DNA from: Zygaena filipendulae
Taxonomy: Eukaryota > Arthropoda > Insecta > Lepidoptera > Zygaenidae
Direction: 5' to 3'
DNA length: 64,000 nucleotides
Assembly: GCA_907165275.2 (NCBI GenBank)
Contig: OU015655.1
Coordinates: forward strand, 198,501-262,500
Made by a program: the position numbers and the translations under genes. Positions 34,681-46,890 of this stretch are shown here, one piece after another (the stretch's first letter is position 1; the number at the start of each line of letters is the position of its first letter). The notes under the pieces were generated by a model. That model was not told where the DNA came from. It saw nothing but the letters and a program-made list of their open reading frames with translations, and ran no database searches.

Positions 34681-36299
34681 AGATAAATATTATCTAGAAT
34701 AAATATAATAAATATAGGTTGTTATGTTAAGAATAAAGTGTAAGTTCTCTGAATAAAGTATTAAGCAGTAGTAGATAAGACTCATGAATAGTCCAAAACA
34801 TATTAGGCCGTTCCTGAGGCAAGTCGCTGCAGATAGTTGTCTAGTGTGTGTGCCTTCATTTTATTTCTTATGAAAGAAAGCTGCTTTCGACTTCAAGCTT
34901 GCAGTAAAGTTTGGTTTCTTAGTAACAGTATTATTTATTTTATTTTTAAAACTTTCTATACCGTTCTCTTCTGTGAGTAAAAATGTGCTCGGTGAATTTT
35001 AGTGCAACTTTTTTAAACACAACTGAAAATAGGTACTAACCACCGAGAAAGAAAGAAATATTGCAGTTGTTAGGTTTGAAATTCAAATTAATTGGAAATA
35101 ACTGACGTCGCAATATTTATGTACTTTATTTTCGTAATAAAACAGCTGTTTGAGACTTTTTGGGCGGGAATCAAAGGGATACATATATACATCAAAAATT
35201 TCATTGAATTGCTCTCAGACGCTTTTAATTTATTCAATTGTATATTAGGTATGTCAATCAATAATATACTTACTGCGAAAAGAACTTCGTTCCAACCGAG
35301 TACTCCACGACACTTGTCGCATTTTTCAATTTTTTTTTAACTGCCAAACTTCATTCTTATTTTAAACATATCGCATTTTGGAAGCCGCTCCAGTCGGGCT
35401 GGCGTCATATCGAACGATCGTGGTGTGATCGTGAGGAATTGGCAGTATGCGAAGCTTAGCCGGTAACAGCGTCACGTACCGGCTTAGATATTATGGCTAC
35501 AAATAGCGGGCATGTTATCACCGCCCATACAATACGTTGTCGTATGTACGGCCGCCCACAATAATCGTTCTAGTTCTAATAAAAGCCTGCGCGGCGCGGC
35601 GTGCAGCTGCGATACTTGCAATTATTGTTTTAATTGTCAACGGCTTCATATTAAGACCCGCTGACCGGAAGCCGAGTGATACTGTTATGGGGCACGTTAG
35701 GTACTCTACATGGGTTTGGGTCGATTTATTTTAAACGTCAAAATGGATAGTCAGAGTTGATTTTTGTACGAATTTTGCAATGTATTTTCTCTCATTACGG
35801 CTGCTTTTATATAAACTTCTAATATTTAATTATTATTTTTTATTTATAAATTTATTCGTGGAATTTGGCGATAAAGGAAAAAATATGTTGTAGATGTTAG
35901 ATTTAGTATTTGTGTTATAAAATACGGATAAAAACTAGCCCTTAACATCCACGTTAAGGCGAAGCAAACGGCCAATTTCCTGAAATTGTTAAAAAAAAAC
36001 ATCAAAGCTTCATGACGATAAAAATGACTCAGTATCGTAATATGCTTTTAAAACTCGACGTATACTCTGTTCGTCTTTAAAAATATTATTGAATAATTCC
36101 ATGTAGATATATAAGTGTATATCTAAAAAATTACAGTTAGGTATATTCGTAGAGTATATCTAGGTACATAGATAGCTACAAGATGAGTCGGAGCTACAAT
36201 CGCTATGGAAGCAGACACACAGACACCGGCCGAGAAATTCCTTTGCTATTTGATGTCTTTATTAATTGAATTAAGAACTTTGGTATGACTTTGGTCCGT
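34681..36299. other. receptor intron, noncoding
   Basis: No supported gene. The block CGTTCCAACCGAGTACTCCACG at about 35288 recurs near 37795 as CGTTCCAACCGAGTGTTCCACG, so both lie in an undefined dispersed repeat. Confidence 0.4.
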
Positions 36300-36334
36300 T
36301 GATTTATTTATTTATTTATTTATTTATTTATTCA
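36300..36334. repeat. (TTTA)n run, possible LINE tail
   Basis: Eight or so TTTA units followed by TTCAAAAGAACGACC, a pattern seen at the 3' end of minus-strand non-LTR elements. The body is not recognisable. Confidence 0.6.
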
Positions 36335-36889
36335 AAAGAACGACCAACAAAGCATACACCGTAACATTGGTAGTGATACAATATAGGATATTATAATGAA
36401 AAAATTATGGCGCTGCCTCAATTATAGGTCGCCACAGCATGCACGAGAGAAAGAAGCAATAAATGTAAGTACTCAAAATAAAAATACAAATTTACTGATG
36501 GAATTATTAAAGTATTCCAATTGGAGCGAGTATGATGGAAGCACTCTATTCTCATAATTAATTTCATTCCCATAACGTTGTTGTGCCGTCATCCGTCGCG
36601 CCCACCAAATTCGGTGCGACTTGTTGATTTTAGTAGCGGTGTAGTGACCACAAATCTGTATTATCACACACGTGCATTATCATAATTTGCAGGATTAAAT
36701 ACGTATGCATTTGTAGTTATCTGTTTCACTCCTCTTTTTTTTTCCTTATTATGGACTTTCGCATATAATGCATTTAGCCAGTTTAAAGTAAAATAAATTA
36801 GATAAATGTATATTTTATCTATTAGCATCAAGCATCGTTGTACGGTTTGATATTGCAACCCATCGTATTATATTATATCGGTTGCACTT

Positions 36890-37070
36890 TTCCGGGGCTC
36901 TCATCGGAGGATACCGAAGAAATTAGCTCGAAATGTCATAATATATTAAGCTCATAAAAAACCGTAAATGTGACAATTAACGTCCAATACAGCACCAATA
37001 AACACAAAAAATCTACTTTTAACAGCCATTTTTATAGACACAAAAATAACATGTGACGGAACCGCCATCT
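36890..37070 (+). mobile_element. interspersed repeat, uninterrupted copy
   Basis: Matches the outer parts of 23640-24015 in reverse complement, including ACCGAAGAAATTAGCTCGAA and CCAATACAGCACC. It gives the empty-site state for the fold-back insertion there. Confidence 0.65.
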
Positions 37071-37198
37071 TTGATTCCCACCAAAAACTCAAGGTCCTCT
37101 TTTTTTGTTTTTTTTTTTTTTTTCTTAAAGTTTTTCAAACCACGATGAAATTTACATTTGTTCTTTTTTAGACGTGCCTACTCATAATTATTGAATAC

Positions 37199-37407
37199 TA
37201 GTTGATACCCACGGTTTCATCCGCGTTAATTTCGGAGTTTCCGCAGGAACTTCGGGACAAAAAGTACCCTAAGTCCTTTTCTGTACTCCTGACAACATAA
37301 ATATGTAAGTATTATGTGCATATTTTCGTGATGATCGGTTGAGCTGTTTAGGTGTGAAACCATAACAAACAAACGAACTCTCGTATTTACAATGTTTATT
37401 AGGATTA
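37199..37407 (-). mobile_element. Helitron-like copy, diverged
   Basis: CTAGTTGATACCCACGGTTTC, then CGTTAATTTCGGAGTTTCCG, TAAGTCCTTTTCTGTACTCC and TGATCGGTTGAGC, ending AATGTTTATTAGGATT. Confidence 0.75.
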
Positions 37408-38257
37408 TTGTTTTCAATAATTAACCTATTTTTTTATAATCTGATCTATCTATTGCATCTGCTTGTTTTCATAAAACAAAATTTATTTTGCTCCTCGTCC
37501 AATTGATAGCAGAAAGACATACTGCAATGAAATGTTTTGTCAGCGTATTATCATTACCCTTTATCGGGGTGAGCCGTCGAACAAACGTACGGATTTGATT
37601 TTCACTTCAAAAGAGATCGTGCTGAAGTGACGTCAAAAACCGATGTAAAGCCTCGATTGGAAACAAGTTGCCGTCGAAATGTATAAAATCGACCGAGCCA
37701 ATTGTTTCACGAGTAGTCTGCGGCGCGCGCGAAATCAAATTCGAATCTATCAACCCATTTGTCAGTTCGTGAAAATTTAAAAAAATATACAAATCCGTTC
37801 CAACCGAGTGTTCCACGACACTCACACATTTATTTTTATTTGTAAGTTTATTTAAAAACGAGAAAATCTTTGTAAACATCTTTTTGCAATCTCAAACTCG
37901 AAATAAATATAAAACAAAACCAGTGACGTCACCTGACAAAGTGAAACTTTTACCGCGCTCCAGTCACAAATGGGCGAGGAAAGAAACAACATTCGTTGAT
38001 AGGACGGAAGAAATACATAGTTGGGGAAAACTGTTCGCAAACTTTCAAGATTAAAACACTTTGCTATTTCAAATTGTTACTTTTAGTTTTATCTTTGTAT
38101 GTATTTGAAAAGGTTTACCTATAGAAATGTAATGATTAGTACCTAACATACACATTTTTTAGTTTTGTTTTTAGTTTTACCGTGCATAAGCTCAGAACTT
38201 GTCCTCATTTATGCAACGTAGTTACAATAACGATAGATCTCCAATTGTAAAAAATCA
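37408..38257. other. receptor intron, noncoding
   Basis: Contains GTGACGTCA at about 37626 and GTGACGTCAC at about 37923 outside any recognisable MITE copy. The frames at 37607-38040 have no domain. Confidence 0.4.
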
Positions 38258-38405
38258 TCTAGTTCCCGCAGGAGTTCCGGAACAAAAGTACCCTATTAGT
38301 CCTTCTCTATACCCCGACAACGTGTATGCAAAGTTCCACAATGACCGGAAGGCGTAAACGAGTAACAAACAAACAAACAAACTTACATTCGCATTTATCA
38401 TACCT
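38258..38405 (-). mobile_element. Helitron-like copy, 3' end shortened
   Basis: Begins CATCTAGTTCCCGCAGG, directly fusing the CTAGT end to the GGAGTTCCGG block so the hairpin is lost. Continues CTTCTCTATACCCCGACAACG and AAACAAACAAACAAAC. Confidence 0.75.
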
Positions 38406-38602
38406 AATAGATACCTATATTAGAGATTATATAATCTAATTTTCCTAGAATATTGTACTGCAGCTACTATCATAATTTGGAGTTTTAGATGTTCTATATA
38501 ATATGAATATAATTATGAAAATTGTAATTTAATCACGCAGAAACGAGTGAATAGATTATTTTCCAAAATCTCTCTGATGTGACAGCTAATGATTTATGAA
38601 TT

Positions 38603-38940
38603 ACTATAGCTGTGCTCCGCGGTTACACCCGCGTGAAACGTTTTTATATAACAACTTTTTTCCTGACATCAGGTTTTAGGATTATTTAGCCTGGAGCTAC
38701 ATACAGATGAAACAAATCATGTATGTAGCTCCAGGCTAAGCTTAATCTACCTGTGAATCCCGCATGACAGTCCGTTCAGTAGATTCGGAGATTATTGCGA
38801 ACAGACAGACGGACAGAAAAGGATTATAAACAATTTTTTATGGTTGGTTACTCTTCTCTTATCGCCCCCTGTAAATTTTTGTTAAAAATATTCAATGTAC
38901 AGAATCGCGGATTCTACTTTTTCATTATAGTAGGTAATAG
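38603..38940 (-). mobile_element. Helitron-like copy, subfamily B, with internal hairpin
   Basis: CTATAGCTGTGCTCCGCGG at the 3' end and the subfamily B body. At 38688-38704 and 38721-38737 two 17-bp arms (AGCCTGGAGCTACATAC and its complement) flank a 16-base loop. Other subfamily B copies have only one arm. Confidence 0.85.
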
Positions 38941-39694
38941 ATAACTTATCGACCAGAAGCCAGAACGAATCGAATTATTTTCACGCTTTCCTTGAGTGTG
39001 ACTAAGCTTTACGTTTTTCTATATCTCATGTGAATACATAAATTGGATTCCTGACCATCGAGCCTATTTGAAATGTCCTTGTTTTATCATCGATACGGGT
39101 ATGAGTAAGCATTCTTCCTAAATGCCAAAGGTCAAAGAAGCAAGAAAGCACTCAACTCGTCGAATTTAATAAAAAGTTTTTCCTTATAAGGATTAGGCTT
39201 TATTTTTTCCATCGACAAACAACGGTAATAACCATCTTTATAAAATAGGTATATAATTCATACAAAACTAGTTCCATTTCAACTGGTTCTCACCTTAATC
39301 GAAGCATTGAAATACAGACTCCAAGAAAAAAACTTGTTGTGATCAGACACGTACCATCTCGTTCACTTGACGATTCCAGTAACAAGATTTGATTGGTATT
39401 ATACGATCAATAAAGAGAGAAATTATCGTAAACAAATGCCTTGAAATTCGACAAGTGTTATTTATTAGATCGACAGCTTTGTTTCCCAGTTGTGTTAAGA
39501 TAAAATGTTTCTGGTAAAGTCAATTTCGGTAAAACACCAGACCACGTCTTCTAATCCAATTTGTAACCTATAAGCAAAGGATATTGGAATATCGAGCTGT
39601 GAGGCAACGGGAAGAAGAAAGAGATCGAATCAAATGGAATTGGCAAAGAAAAGGAGCGATGGATACACAAACCACGGAAATGTAACTTATAGAA
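38941..39694. other. receptor intron, noncoding
   Basis: Nothing recognised. Frames in this tract have no domain. Confidence 0.4.
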
Positions 39695-40082
39695 TGGGCA
39701 TGATGACAAGGAATAAAAATCAAAATTATATTTAGTCCGTCAGTTATATATAGTAAAAAATAAAGATAAGATAAGATAACTTTATTCAGCAAGAACAAAC
39801 ACATACACCACGCAACAAACACGAGGACACGTCGTCGTATTTTTTTCATTCTCGATTTATTGAAACAATGCATAGGTAGATAAAACGCATTAAATTTTAG
39901 GAGTGGGAGGTCGCGACGTCATAATTAAGTATAAATTGTACTTAGGTGTGACGTCACACAAAATTTCAACGCAATGAATCGTCGTTATTTTTTGATTACG
40001 TAAAAAAAGGAAGATACATGTCCAATATTTTTTATTAATCTACAGGACGGAACCAAAATAAAAATTTAGTCATCAGGGCCAT
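39695..40082 (+). mobile_element. CRE-bearing MITE, copy 2, with internal insertion
   Basis: Edges GGGCATGATGAC and TTTAGTCATCAGGGCC; GTGACGTCAC at 39958-39967 and the decayed partner GCGACGTCAT near 39913. An extra segment of about 115 bp at 39764-39880, starting ATAAGATAAGATAACTTTATT, is absent from the other copies and looks like a minus-strand LINE 3' end. Confidence 0.75.
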
Positions 40083-41068
40083 TTTCAATATGATTGATTA
40101 CTGCTACTGCTCCACCTGCGTGTTAACGCGTAAATTAGTGCGCTAATTAAGGCATTACATAGATGTGGCCAACATTTTAACGGGTTGACTTCCTAACATT
40201 ACCATTAACGTTAACGTTAGACATTAACATCAACGTTAACGCATATTTTAAAGATGTAACCGCTCAAACTACTGCAAAAATAGAAGACGAAACGAAACCA
40301 AAATGGAGTAGTTGAAATAGTGTACAATAAAGTGCACCTTATTTAACTAAAGCGCCAAATTGCACAAACAACCAACACCTCTTAAAATAATAGCCGCGTC
40401 GCGTTTGAACTACTGCAATTAATAACCAAAATTTACATGGACTTGTTAATAGTCAAGTTCGCATCTCGTACAACAAAGGAATTCCGACAGAATTGGGGCT
40501 TTATTGTAAGGTGGTATCTGCCCTAATTTTCAATGTAAAAAAAGTACAGATAATAATTTATGCAAGAGAACGCAATACTGTACCTACCTAATGTGTATCG
40601 ATTTCAACCATCGAAGATAAATAATCAAGTCGAGCATTCGATTTTTTTTTGGTTTAAGTTTTTTGTGGTAACTTAAAAATTACTTTGTATTTCCATCTGA
40701 TAGGTAGGTATTTGCAATTTGATTTTTTTGTTTCATACTGAACAATTAAATTTCGTTGATTGTATAATGTATACCTCAATAGTGTATTTAATTTTATAAA
40801 TTTATGAATAAATAAAATTAATACAACACAATACATTAAAATTGTATATCATCCCAAAACCGAATCGATTTTCAATAAAATCTCAACACGATAAAGGAAA
40901 CCAATCTCAATACTTGCGTATCAATAGGGTGTGTAAATATTTGATAGCGCGATGGCGAAAAGTATTAGGGTTAGATTTGGGAATTGATATGAGAGACAGC
41001 CGAGGATGTGTCGAGAATGGTTGCTGGTCAAAGGATATTCGACAAGTTCATAATTGATGTGGTACCTA
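40083..41068. other. receptor intron, noncoding
   Basis: Has a run of TTAACGTTAACGTTA-type words at about 40195-40245. The rest is AT-rich with no supported gene. Confidence 0.45.
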
Positions 41069-41117
41069 GCCCCTCGCCCCTCGCCCCTCGCCCCTCGCCC
41101 CTCGCCCCTCGCCTCTC
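41069..41117. repeat. GCCCCTC heptamer minisatellite
   Basis: Seven units of GCCCCTC, the last reading GCCTCTC, in an otherwise AT-rich intron. It explains the Arg/Gly/Glu frame on the minus strand at 41028-41258. Confidence 0.95.
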
Positions 41118-42649
41118 GCCCCAGCCCCGCGACCGTCTGTCAGTAATGGGCCGACGACACCAGGAAACCTCAGAGGTCGTAGGTTGAGACGGCACGTGCC
41201 ATAGACAGTAGACACCCCGGATGGCGCTGAAACTTTCACCGCAACGTTCCCCGCACATTTATCTCCTAACGGCTAACACACCGTTTTGTTCTCTGTTTGT
41301 GAACCAAACGGTGAGGCTTTATACTTACATACTTGTTTCTAAGTCAGTTCTATTCTTATCTAAACAATGTTTTTGTCCGAAGCGAAACGTTCAACGAGTC
41401 GAATTAGGTTATTGGTTCGTGCGGCTTTCTTTTTTCATTCAGGCGCGAATACAGGGAAAATCATGTGTGCTAATCTAATGCAATAATCCTTACACACGAG
41501 TGAAACATTTTATTTTACCATTTTTTTCTTTTTTGACAAACGGCATTATTCAAATGTAAAAATTAGGTAAGCATAACGTGGGCAACAAAAATGTTATGAT
41601 TTTGGTTGCTGTTAATAGCGAACTTTGTGGAAGATTGGTGACATCACACAAAAAACACCTTTATACCCATCTTTATCCTTATTTTTTTTATCATTCTCTT
41701 TCATAATTCACTTGGTATATGTAACATAGTAATTTAAAATTCAGTGAAAAGCGGACTGAATATATCAGTGTTATTAAGAATCACAATGATTATTCATTCG
41801 GTGCAGACAGTGTGTGAAACACCAACGAATTTATTTTTATCAAAGCTTCTAATGTCATAATATTTTAACTCCGTAGGCCGTTATATACCACCGTCGATAA
41901 CGTACATGCTCACACCGTGTAGATACCTTTATCACGCAACGAACGCTCGCGAACAAAAACGTATATCGTGTTTTCATCCGTTTCATTAGATATAATATCG
42001 CGCTCGCACCCCGGCCCACCCTCTCACGCAGTGCGAGCTTTTTCTCTCTCCTCCGAGCACGCCTTGTCCCTTTTTCGTTTCGCTTGTTTTATATGGGGCG
42101 TTTAATTCGATAAAATTCGCGCGGACTCGAATTGGTTTGGGGGAACTGGGAAAATAGATCGGCATACAAATACTTCGGGCTGTTCCAATGTCTATTATAA
42201 TGGAAAATCGAAATAGAGTTTACGTTAGAGCGAACTTAGAGACCACTAGACTAGGTTGTTTCTGAACACTTTCTATCAAGACTGAAAACTTTCTATCAAT
42301 GCTGCTATTAAAAATTAGTAGGAATGTTTAAATTGATTTATTCTGGTTTTTTTGAAAGAAACACACGACTATTTTATACTAAATTTAACTACACGCTAAC
42401 TATAGTAAAGATAATAGTTAATATTTCGATCATGACTTGTAAGTTGTAACAACAAAATCAAATAAAAAAAAAATTGAATTTACATGGAGCTTACAAAGCT
42501 TTAAATCCTAAAAAAAAAATTTAGTTTTAAAATCGAAACCTTTCTGTTTCGCATCAAAACATTTCCAAGTCACAGTCGAAACACAATTAGATAAACACTC
42601 GTGTCGGGTGTCGGAGCAAAACTAGACTATTGCTTTATCGGGATGCAAT
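41118..42649. other. receptor intron, noncoding
   Basis: A CT-rich, GC-richer patch lies at about 42000-42075. No exon with receptor similarity was seen. Confidence 0.4.
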
Positions 42650-44107
42650 CGTTACGTTAAAAAGCTATTGTAACACCAATTTACAAAAAAAAAAAGGAAA
42701 CAAACTGATTGCCAGTAACTACAGACCCATAAGTTTAACCAGTATACTATGTAAGACGATGGAAAAGATTATTGCCACTACATTGAGAGAATTTTTCGAA
42801 AAGGAACAAGTCATAATTGAAGAGCAGCATGGCTTTGTCCCAAAAAGATCAGTGGTGACAAACTTACTGAGCTGTATGAACCAATGGACCATTGATTGGA
42901 ACGAGGGCAACCCAACAGATATAGTATACCTGGATTATGAAAAAGCCTTCGACCGAGTGCCCATTCATAGGTTAATATCTAAACTGGAACATTTCGGAAT
43001 CCGTGGTCAACTACTGAAATGGATTAGCGACTTTCTGACCAATAGAGAATTTCAGGTGAGAGTTGGAGAAGAACTATCTGACCCACACCCTGTATATAGT
43101 GGAGTTCCACAGGGATCTGTCATAGGGCCTATTGCTTTCATCATTTACCTCACCGACCTGCGGAATATCCTAAAACTTCCCTTTGCTCTATTTGCGGACG
43201 ACACCAAGTTCTTTGGCAATCCATGTAGTCAACACCAAATGCTCCAGACTGACCTCGACAACATTATGAAATGGACACGGGAATGGTTACTCACCCTAAA
43301 TGCTGGAAAATGCACGGTTCTCCATCTCGGCGCAAAAAATCCAAACATGACGTATTATCTGGATGGCCAACAAATAACATCAGTCTCCACACAAAGGGAT
43401 TTAGGAGTAATTTTAAGCAAAGATCTAAAATGGGAAGCCCATATACTATCTATTGTAAAGAAAGCAAACTCCATGATCTACCTCATTCGAAAAGCGTTCT
43501 CCTGTATCACTAAGGAAATGTTTGTATCACTTTACAAAACGTACATCAGACCCTTGTTGGAGTATGGGTTCCAAATATGGAATCCTTACTTTGTAAAGGA
43601 TATTGAGGTGCTGGAGAGAGTCCAAAGACGTGCTACAAAGCTGCCTAGAGAGCTGAAGAACAAGTCCTATGAGTGCCGACTTCAGAGTCTAGGACTGACC
43701 ACCCTCCAAGAGAGACGAGAACGAGGCGACCTTATAGAAACATATAAGATTCTGAACAATTTTTACAATGTGTCGAACCTAAGCTCCATATATAAAAGCA
43801 AGGACAACACCAGGCTCCGAGGGCATAGCACAAAACTGGTGAAGGGACTAGCAAAATCAAACCCATATAAACATTTCCTTACAAACCGTGTGGTAAATGC
43901 ATGGAACCAGCTCCCTACTGAAGTGATTAACGCACAAACAGTTAATCAATTCAAAAATAGACTGGACAGACATTTGAACAGTAAAGCTTAAAATAGTTAA
44001 TCAACGGGAAAACAGAACGCAATTAACTGAATAACACAAGTGTAGATATAGGCGCATCAGCGAAAGCTGCTAGTCTATAAATAAATAATAATAATAATAA
44101 TAATAAT
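42650..44107 (+). mobile_element. 5'-truncated non-LTR retrotransposon (LINE), Jockey/CR1-like
   Basis: Reverse transcriptase and C-terminal region of a LINE. The endonuclease and ORF1 are missing. Within the frame 42630-43991, SNYRPISL lies near residues 29-36, IVYLDYEKAFDRVP near 98-111 (motif A aspartate), SGVPQGSVIGP near 157-167 (motif B) and FADD near 188-191 (motif C catalytic aspartates). The frame stays open to a stop at 43991. An 11-A run at 42685-42695 puts the apparent start out of frame with the upstream AIVTPIY-like residues, so the element has a one-base indel there. The tail is (AAT)n at 44083-44107. Clade assignment is inferred from motifs only. Confidence 0.9.
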
Positions 44108-44165
44108 CAATGGCGGTACATAAACGTGTTTTTAACCTTTTTTTTTTTATTTCGCTTCCAACTAG

Positions 44166-44420
44166 GATTGCTTCGGTTACAACAGCTATACCAATCTATG
44201 CAGCCCGGGAGCAACGCGGTCCGTATAACGATAGTGAAGAGAATTAATAACGCATCTGATGCAATGGGATTCTTGTTGGCGTTGGAACAACACGACCGCT
44301 GGGGGTACAAAAGGATTGTATTGGATTGCAACGCTAAAAATGCCAAGAGCATACTCGTTGAGCACGTGAGGAAAGTGCAGCTGGGGAGGAGGACCTACCA
44401 CTACATGCTGAGGCATGGGG
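44166..44420 (+). CDS. kainate-type glutamate receptor, amino-terminal domain exon c
   Basis: A 255-bp exon coding 85 residues of the amino-terminal domain: GLLRLQQLYQSMQPG, VKRINNASDAMGFLLALE, RWGYKRIVLDC, VQLGRRTYHYML. These are hallmark segments of insect kainate-type receptors, with the LGRRTYHY strand especially diagnostic. The acceptor is a T-rich tract ending CCAACTAG at 44165; the donor is GTGAGT at 44421. Both introns are phase 1, the same as exon a. A LINE tail ends only 58 bases upstream. The frame is intact. The preceding YDSHD-type segment should come from a small exon that was not located. Confidence 0.93.
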
Positions 44421-45037
44421 GTGAGTTCATCCGTTCGAACTTATCCACTGTCACTTTTGAACTTAATAACTTTGACTTTTGAACTAACTGTGACATTGAT
44501 GTTGAACGAAGTTTTGGCGGAATAAAAACATAATTACATATATGAGAACATTTAAAATATTTATCTTAACTCTTTGATGTTACGAAATTAAAACTTATAT
44601 TTACGCGTTGTTTTTGCAGTGGTAAATGTTTAATAGCATAGCTACAGCTGTAGGACAGTAAAGGGCGTAAGTTGTATTTTTGTTGACATCGAATAGTGTC
44701 AAACATAAAAGGCAACTGTAATAAAAATCCTATGAATATATTCTGAATTGGTTTCTTCATTCTTCAAACACTACGGTCTAGGTATCTGTGTACGTATACC
44801 TATGTAAACTTTTTTTCATAATTAGGGAAAGTTTGTATACAAATTAAAAACAACAAATTTATCTCTGATAACATTATTTAATAAAAAAAAATATAACGCA
44901 AATGGAAGTGTATTGATATACACTTATTTAAGACTGCTATATTTTTTGCGTCCTCTCAATAAAAATCTGACGCTACAGTTGCCCGCCGGATGACAAACGG
45001 AAACAATGGAGAGCTTAAAGGAATTTCTATTAACAAG
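44421..45037. other. receptor intron, 617 bp
   Basis: The shortest visible receptor intron, joining exon c to exon d in phase 1 (GTGAGT to AACAAG). AT-rich; nothing else recognised. Confidence 0.7.
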
Positions 45038-45173
45038 TTATGGATGACCATTGGGAGAACGAAGTAACGGAAGTACGGTGCAGTCAATATAACCGGGTTC
45101 CGGATCGTGCACCGCTCGAGGAAGATTGTACGCGATTTCATGGACGGTTTGCGTAGAATGGACCCCCGCCCCG
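45038..45173 (+). CDS. kainate-type glutamate receptor exon d with one-base frameshift
   Basis: Continues exon c in phase: VMDDHWENEVTE, then after one surplus base near 45073 the match resumes in the next frame as YGAVNITGFRIVHRSRK and IVRDFMDGLRRMDP. The full segment is the usual MDDxWExEVTExGAxNITGFRI...DFLDGLRRLDP of kainate-type receptors. With the base as given, translation ends at TAG 45154-45156. The acceptor is ATTAACAAG before 45038. A donor GTTCAT at 45174 would give phase 1 if the surplus base is removed (135 bp), matching neighbouring introns. Either a real disabling mutation or a sequencing or assembly indel. Confidence 0.8.
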
Positions 45174-46824
45174 GTTCATAGCCACCATAATATGAGTGAG
45201 TATATTACTCTAACGTAATATCCTGCAGTAACACAATGAACTTACATTTAAACCGTTGATGTATTACAATAGAGCGTTAGTTTCATTTCAAATTTCATTT
45301 GAAATCTGAGCACAAAAACAATTGAAGTGTCCGCAGAACGGTGTGTAATTGCGTGCGCGCTGGCACATAGTGAGTTGTTTCCACCACCTGTGACATTACT
45401 TACATCACTCGCGTGCGCTGAGCCGTTCTATGCCTTATATTTCTATGTTTTAAACCTATCACAGTTGCATTTGTGATGTTATAAAACATAGGAGCTAAAA
45501 AAGGAAAAGTATTTACTTAGTGAATAATTACGCAGCAAAAAAACTACGTACTTACGTATTGTTCGAATTTTAACTTCACTAGTTTGGGCCAGGGTTTGAT
45601 CGGTTAGAAAGTTTGTTTGAATAATAAATATTGAAGTCAAGGATAAAATTGGTTAGCCAAGTAATTAAATATATATTAGTCAGCTGTTATATAGCAACGA
45701 TGCCAACAGATTTTGTTTTTAATCAATAAAATATTTCAAATAAGTTTCAATGAAAAACTATTTTTTTAAAAAGTTTTTCATAAAACAATCTAAAAAGAAT
45801 AAACTATACATTGTCATCCAAACTAAATCTGTATACAAAATTTCAGCTCAATCGGTTGAGGAAATCTTCAAAATTGAGTTGCAAGATTCCACTCGTACAA
45901 ACATAGTTAATACATACATTGCAAGTCAAATAAAAGCTTTTAAAAAAGTTTCAGTCTGCTTACAGCCTACAAGAACCTTACGGTCGTGAAAGAAGTGAAA
46001 ATAGATTTCCTAGCATCACGTTTTCTATAATTTGACTTACTAAAATAGATTGGATGCCACTCCTAAGGTTTAATTTTATCTCTTCGAAATAATTTTGAAT
46101 TTCGCAAGCCGACACTCGCTTATTTGAAAGTGGAGACTGACGGAGTCGAAACACGTATATTTTATTTACAAATTACACGAGTGTCGTCGCCAAATCTAAT
46201 CCGAAGTTGATTTGAACACGTGATTTATTGAATTGAGGTGTTAGTTTAACGATGTAATTAGTAAAGTGTGTTTGTGTACTCACGCAGAGCTCTATTAAGC
46301 AAATATTTGTCATGATTACTGTATCACATGCACACCTTCTGATAAATTAATCTTAGTTGGTGTTAGCAAAGTATATCAAAGGTAGCTTTGATATGTTTTT
46401 TTAGTTGCTACAAGCAAAGCAACTCGTTCTTGCGAGAAAATAACAGCTTTTTCTATCAGGGACCAAACTTTATAAAATTTTAAAGGTCATATTGACATTG
46501 CGCTTTTGATGAAACGAATAAGTTCCATAGACGAAAATAACAAAATAATAAAAAAAAATTAACAATAAAACTTTGTACTGTTTAAGCAGAAACTGAGCAA
46601 TACTTTGTAGGCACAATTTTATCAATTAGGTACAGAGAGTTTTTGAAATTCTGTACCTACTTAATTTTCTAAAATCTGGCCAAGCTTGTGTCGTTCCATT
46701 CACAGTGAAGGATTCCGTTGTGGAGAAAAATGCCCATTGAAATTCAAATAAAATTTTCAAATCCAGTTAGCTCTGTGAGATACTATGCCGCGCAACTTAG
46801 GCGACGTTATATGGAGTAAATTAG
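45174..46824. other. noncoding DNA with one probable repeat
   Basis: At 45770-45965 the segment with CAAAATTTCAGCTCAATCGG, TTGAGTTGCAAGATTCCACT and ATACATTGCAAGTC looks like a dispersed transposon fragment. No further receptor exon was recognised. Confidence 0.4.
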
Positions 46825-46890
46825 GCTACTTTGGAGTTCCTGCGAGAATTCCGAAACTCACGCGGGTGAAAACGCGGGGCACAGCTAGTA
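46825..46890 (+). mobile_element. Helitron-like 3' fragment
   Basis: GGAGTTCCTGCGAGAATTCC, ACGCGGGTGAAAACGCGGGG, then CACAGCTAGTAC at 46879-46890. The 5' part is missing. Confidence 0.8.

Noticed and set aside
42719..42910. Minus-strand frame under the LINE
   Set aside because: Shadow of the reverse transcriptase frame on the other strand.
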